Below the pieces are notes generated by a model. That model ran no database searches, was not told the DNA's origin, and saw only the letters and a program-made list of their open reading frames with translations. This document shows positions 5,726 to 5,736 of a stretch of 5,736 nucleotides of DNA, one piece after another. The stretch comes from an uncultured Mogibacterium sp. (GTDB lineage: Bacteria; Bacillota_A; Clostridia; Peptostreptococcales; Anaerovoracaceae): assembly GCF_938039775.1 (NCBI RefSeq), contig NZ_CALHTQ010000145.1, forward strand, positions 1 through 5,736, read 5' to 3'. A program made the position numbers and the translations under genes. Position 1 is the first letter of the stretch. Each line of letters begins with the position of its first letter.

Positions 5726-5736
5726 ATTGAACACTA

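Overview
The window is a stretch of a low-GC Gram-positive chromosome. Every gene I can support reads on the minus strand. Purine-rich GGAGG ribosome binding sites, an ftsE-ftsX-coiled-coil M23 peptidase operon and a GlnQ/HisM-type amino-acid ABC transporter suggest a Firmicute, probably in Clostridia. The genus cannot be fixed from the sequence alone. No transposase, integrase, CRISPR array, tRNA or rRNA is visible.

Read in the direction of transcription (high to low coordinates), there are three transcription units. Unit 1 (about 5736 to 4912) is a small unrecognised cassette. It has a good sigma-A-like promoter, a possible 29-residue peptide, a 118-residue membrane protein, an overlapping 56-residue frame homologous to the C-terminal half of that membrane protein, and a strong intrinsic terminator. 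Unit 2 (about 4850 to 3201) is a two-gene polar amino-acid transporter: permease and ATPase overlap at TAATG, and the unit has its own promoter and terminator. It has no solute-binding protein gene. Unit 3 (about 3165 to the left edge) is ftsE, ftsX, a secreted M23 peptidase and the start of recJ. These are packed with overlaps or gaps of 11 bases or fewer behind a promoter with a perfect TATAAT box.

In unit 3, FtsE and FtsX form the ATP-driven membrane complex of the divisome or elongation machinery. The third gene encodes the likely partner, an exported protein with a PcsB/CwlO/EnvC-like coiled coil. Unlike EnvC, it keeps a complete set of M23 zinc and catalytic residues, so it may cut peptidoglycan itself. 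A nearly pure serine linker joins coiled coil and enzyme. recJ follows in the same reading frame, three bases after the peptidase stop, without a clear ribosome binding site, which suggests translational coupling.

The least explained part is unit 1. The two membrane frames share about 15 of 38 aligned residues over a hydrophobic hairpin, and the second has a GGAGG with no ATG, GTG, TTG or CTG behind it, only an AUU. It is either a decaying duplicate or a gene with a rare start. I do not recognise these proteins and claim no function for them.
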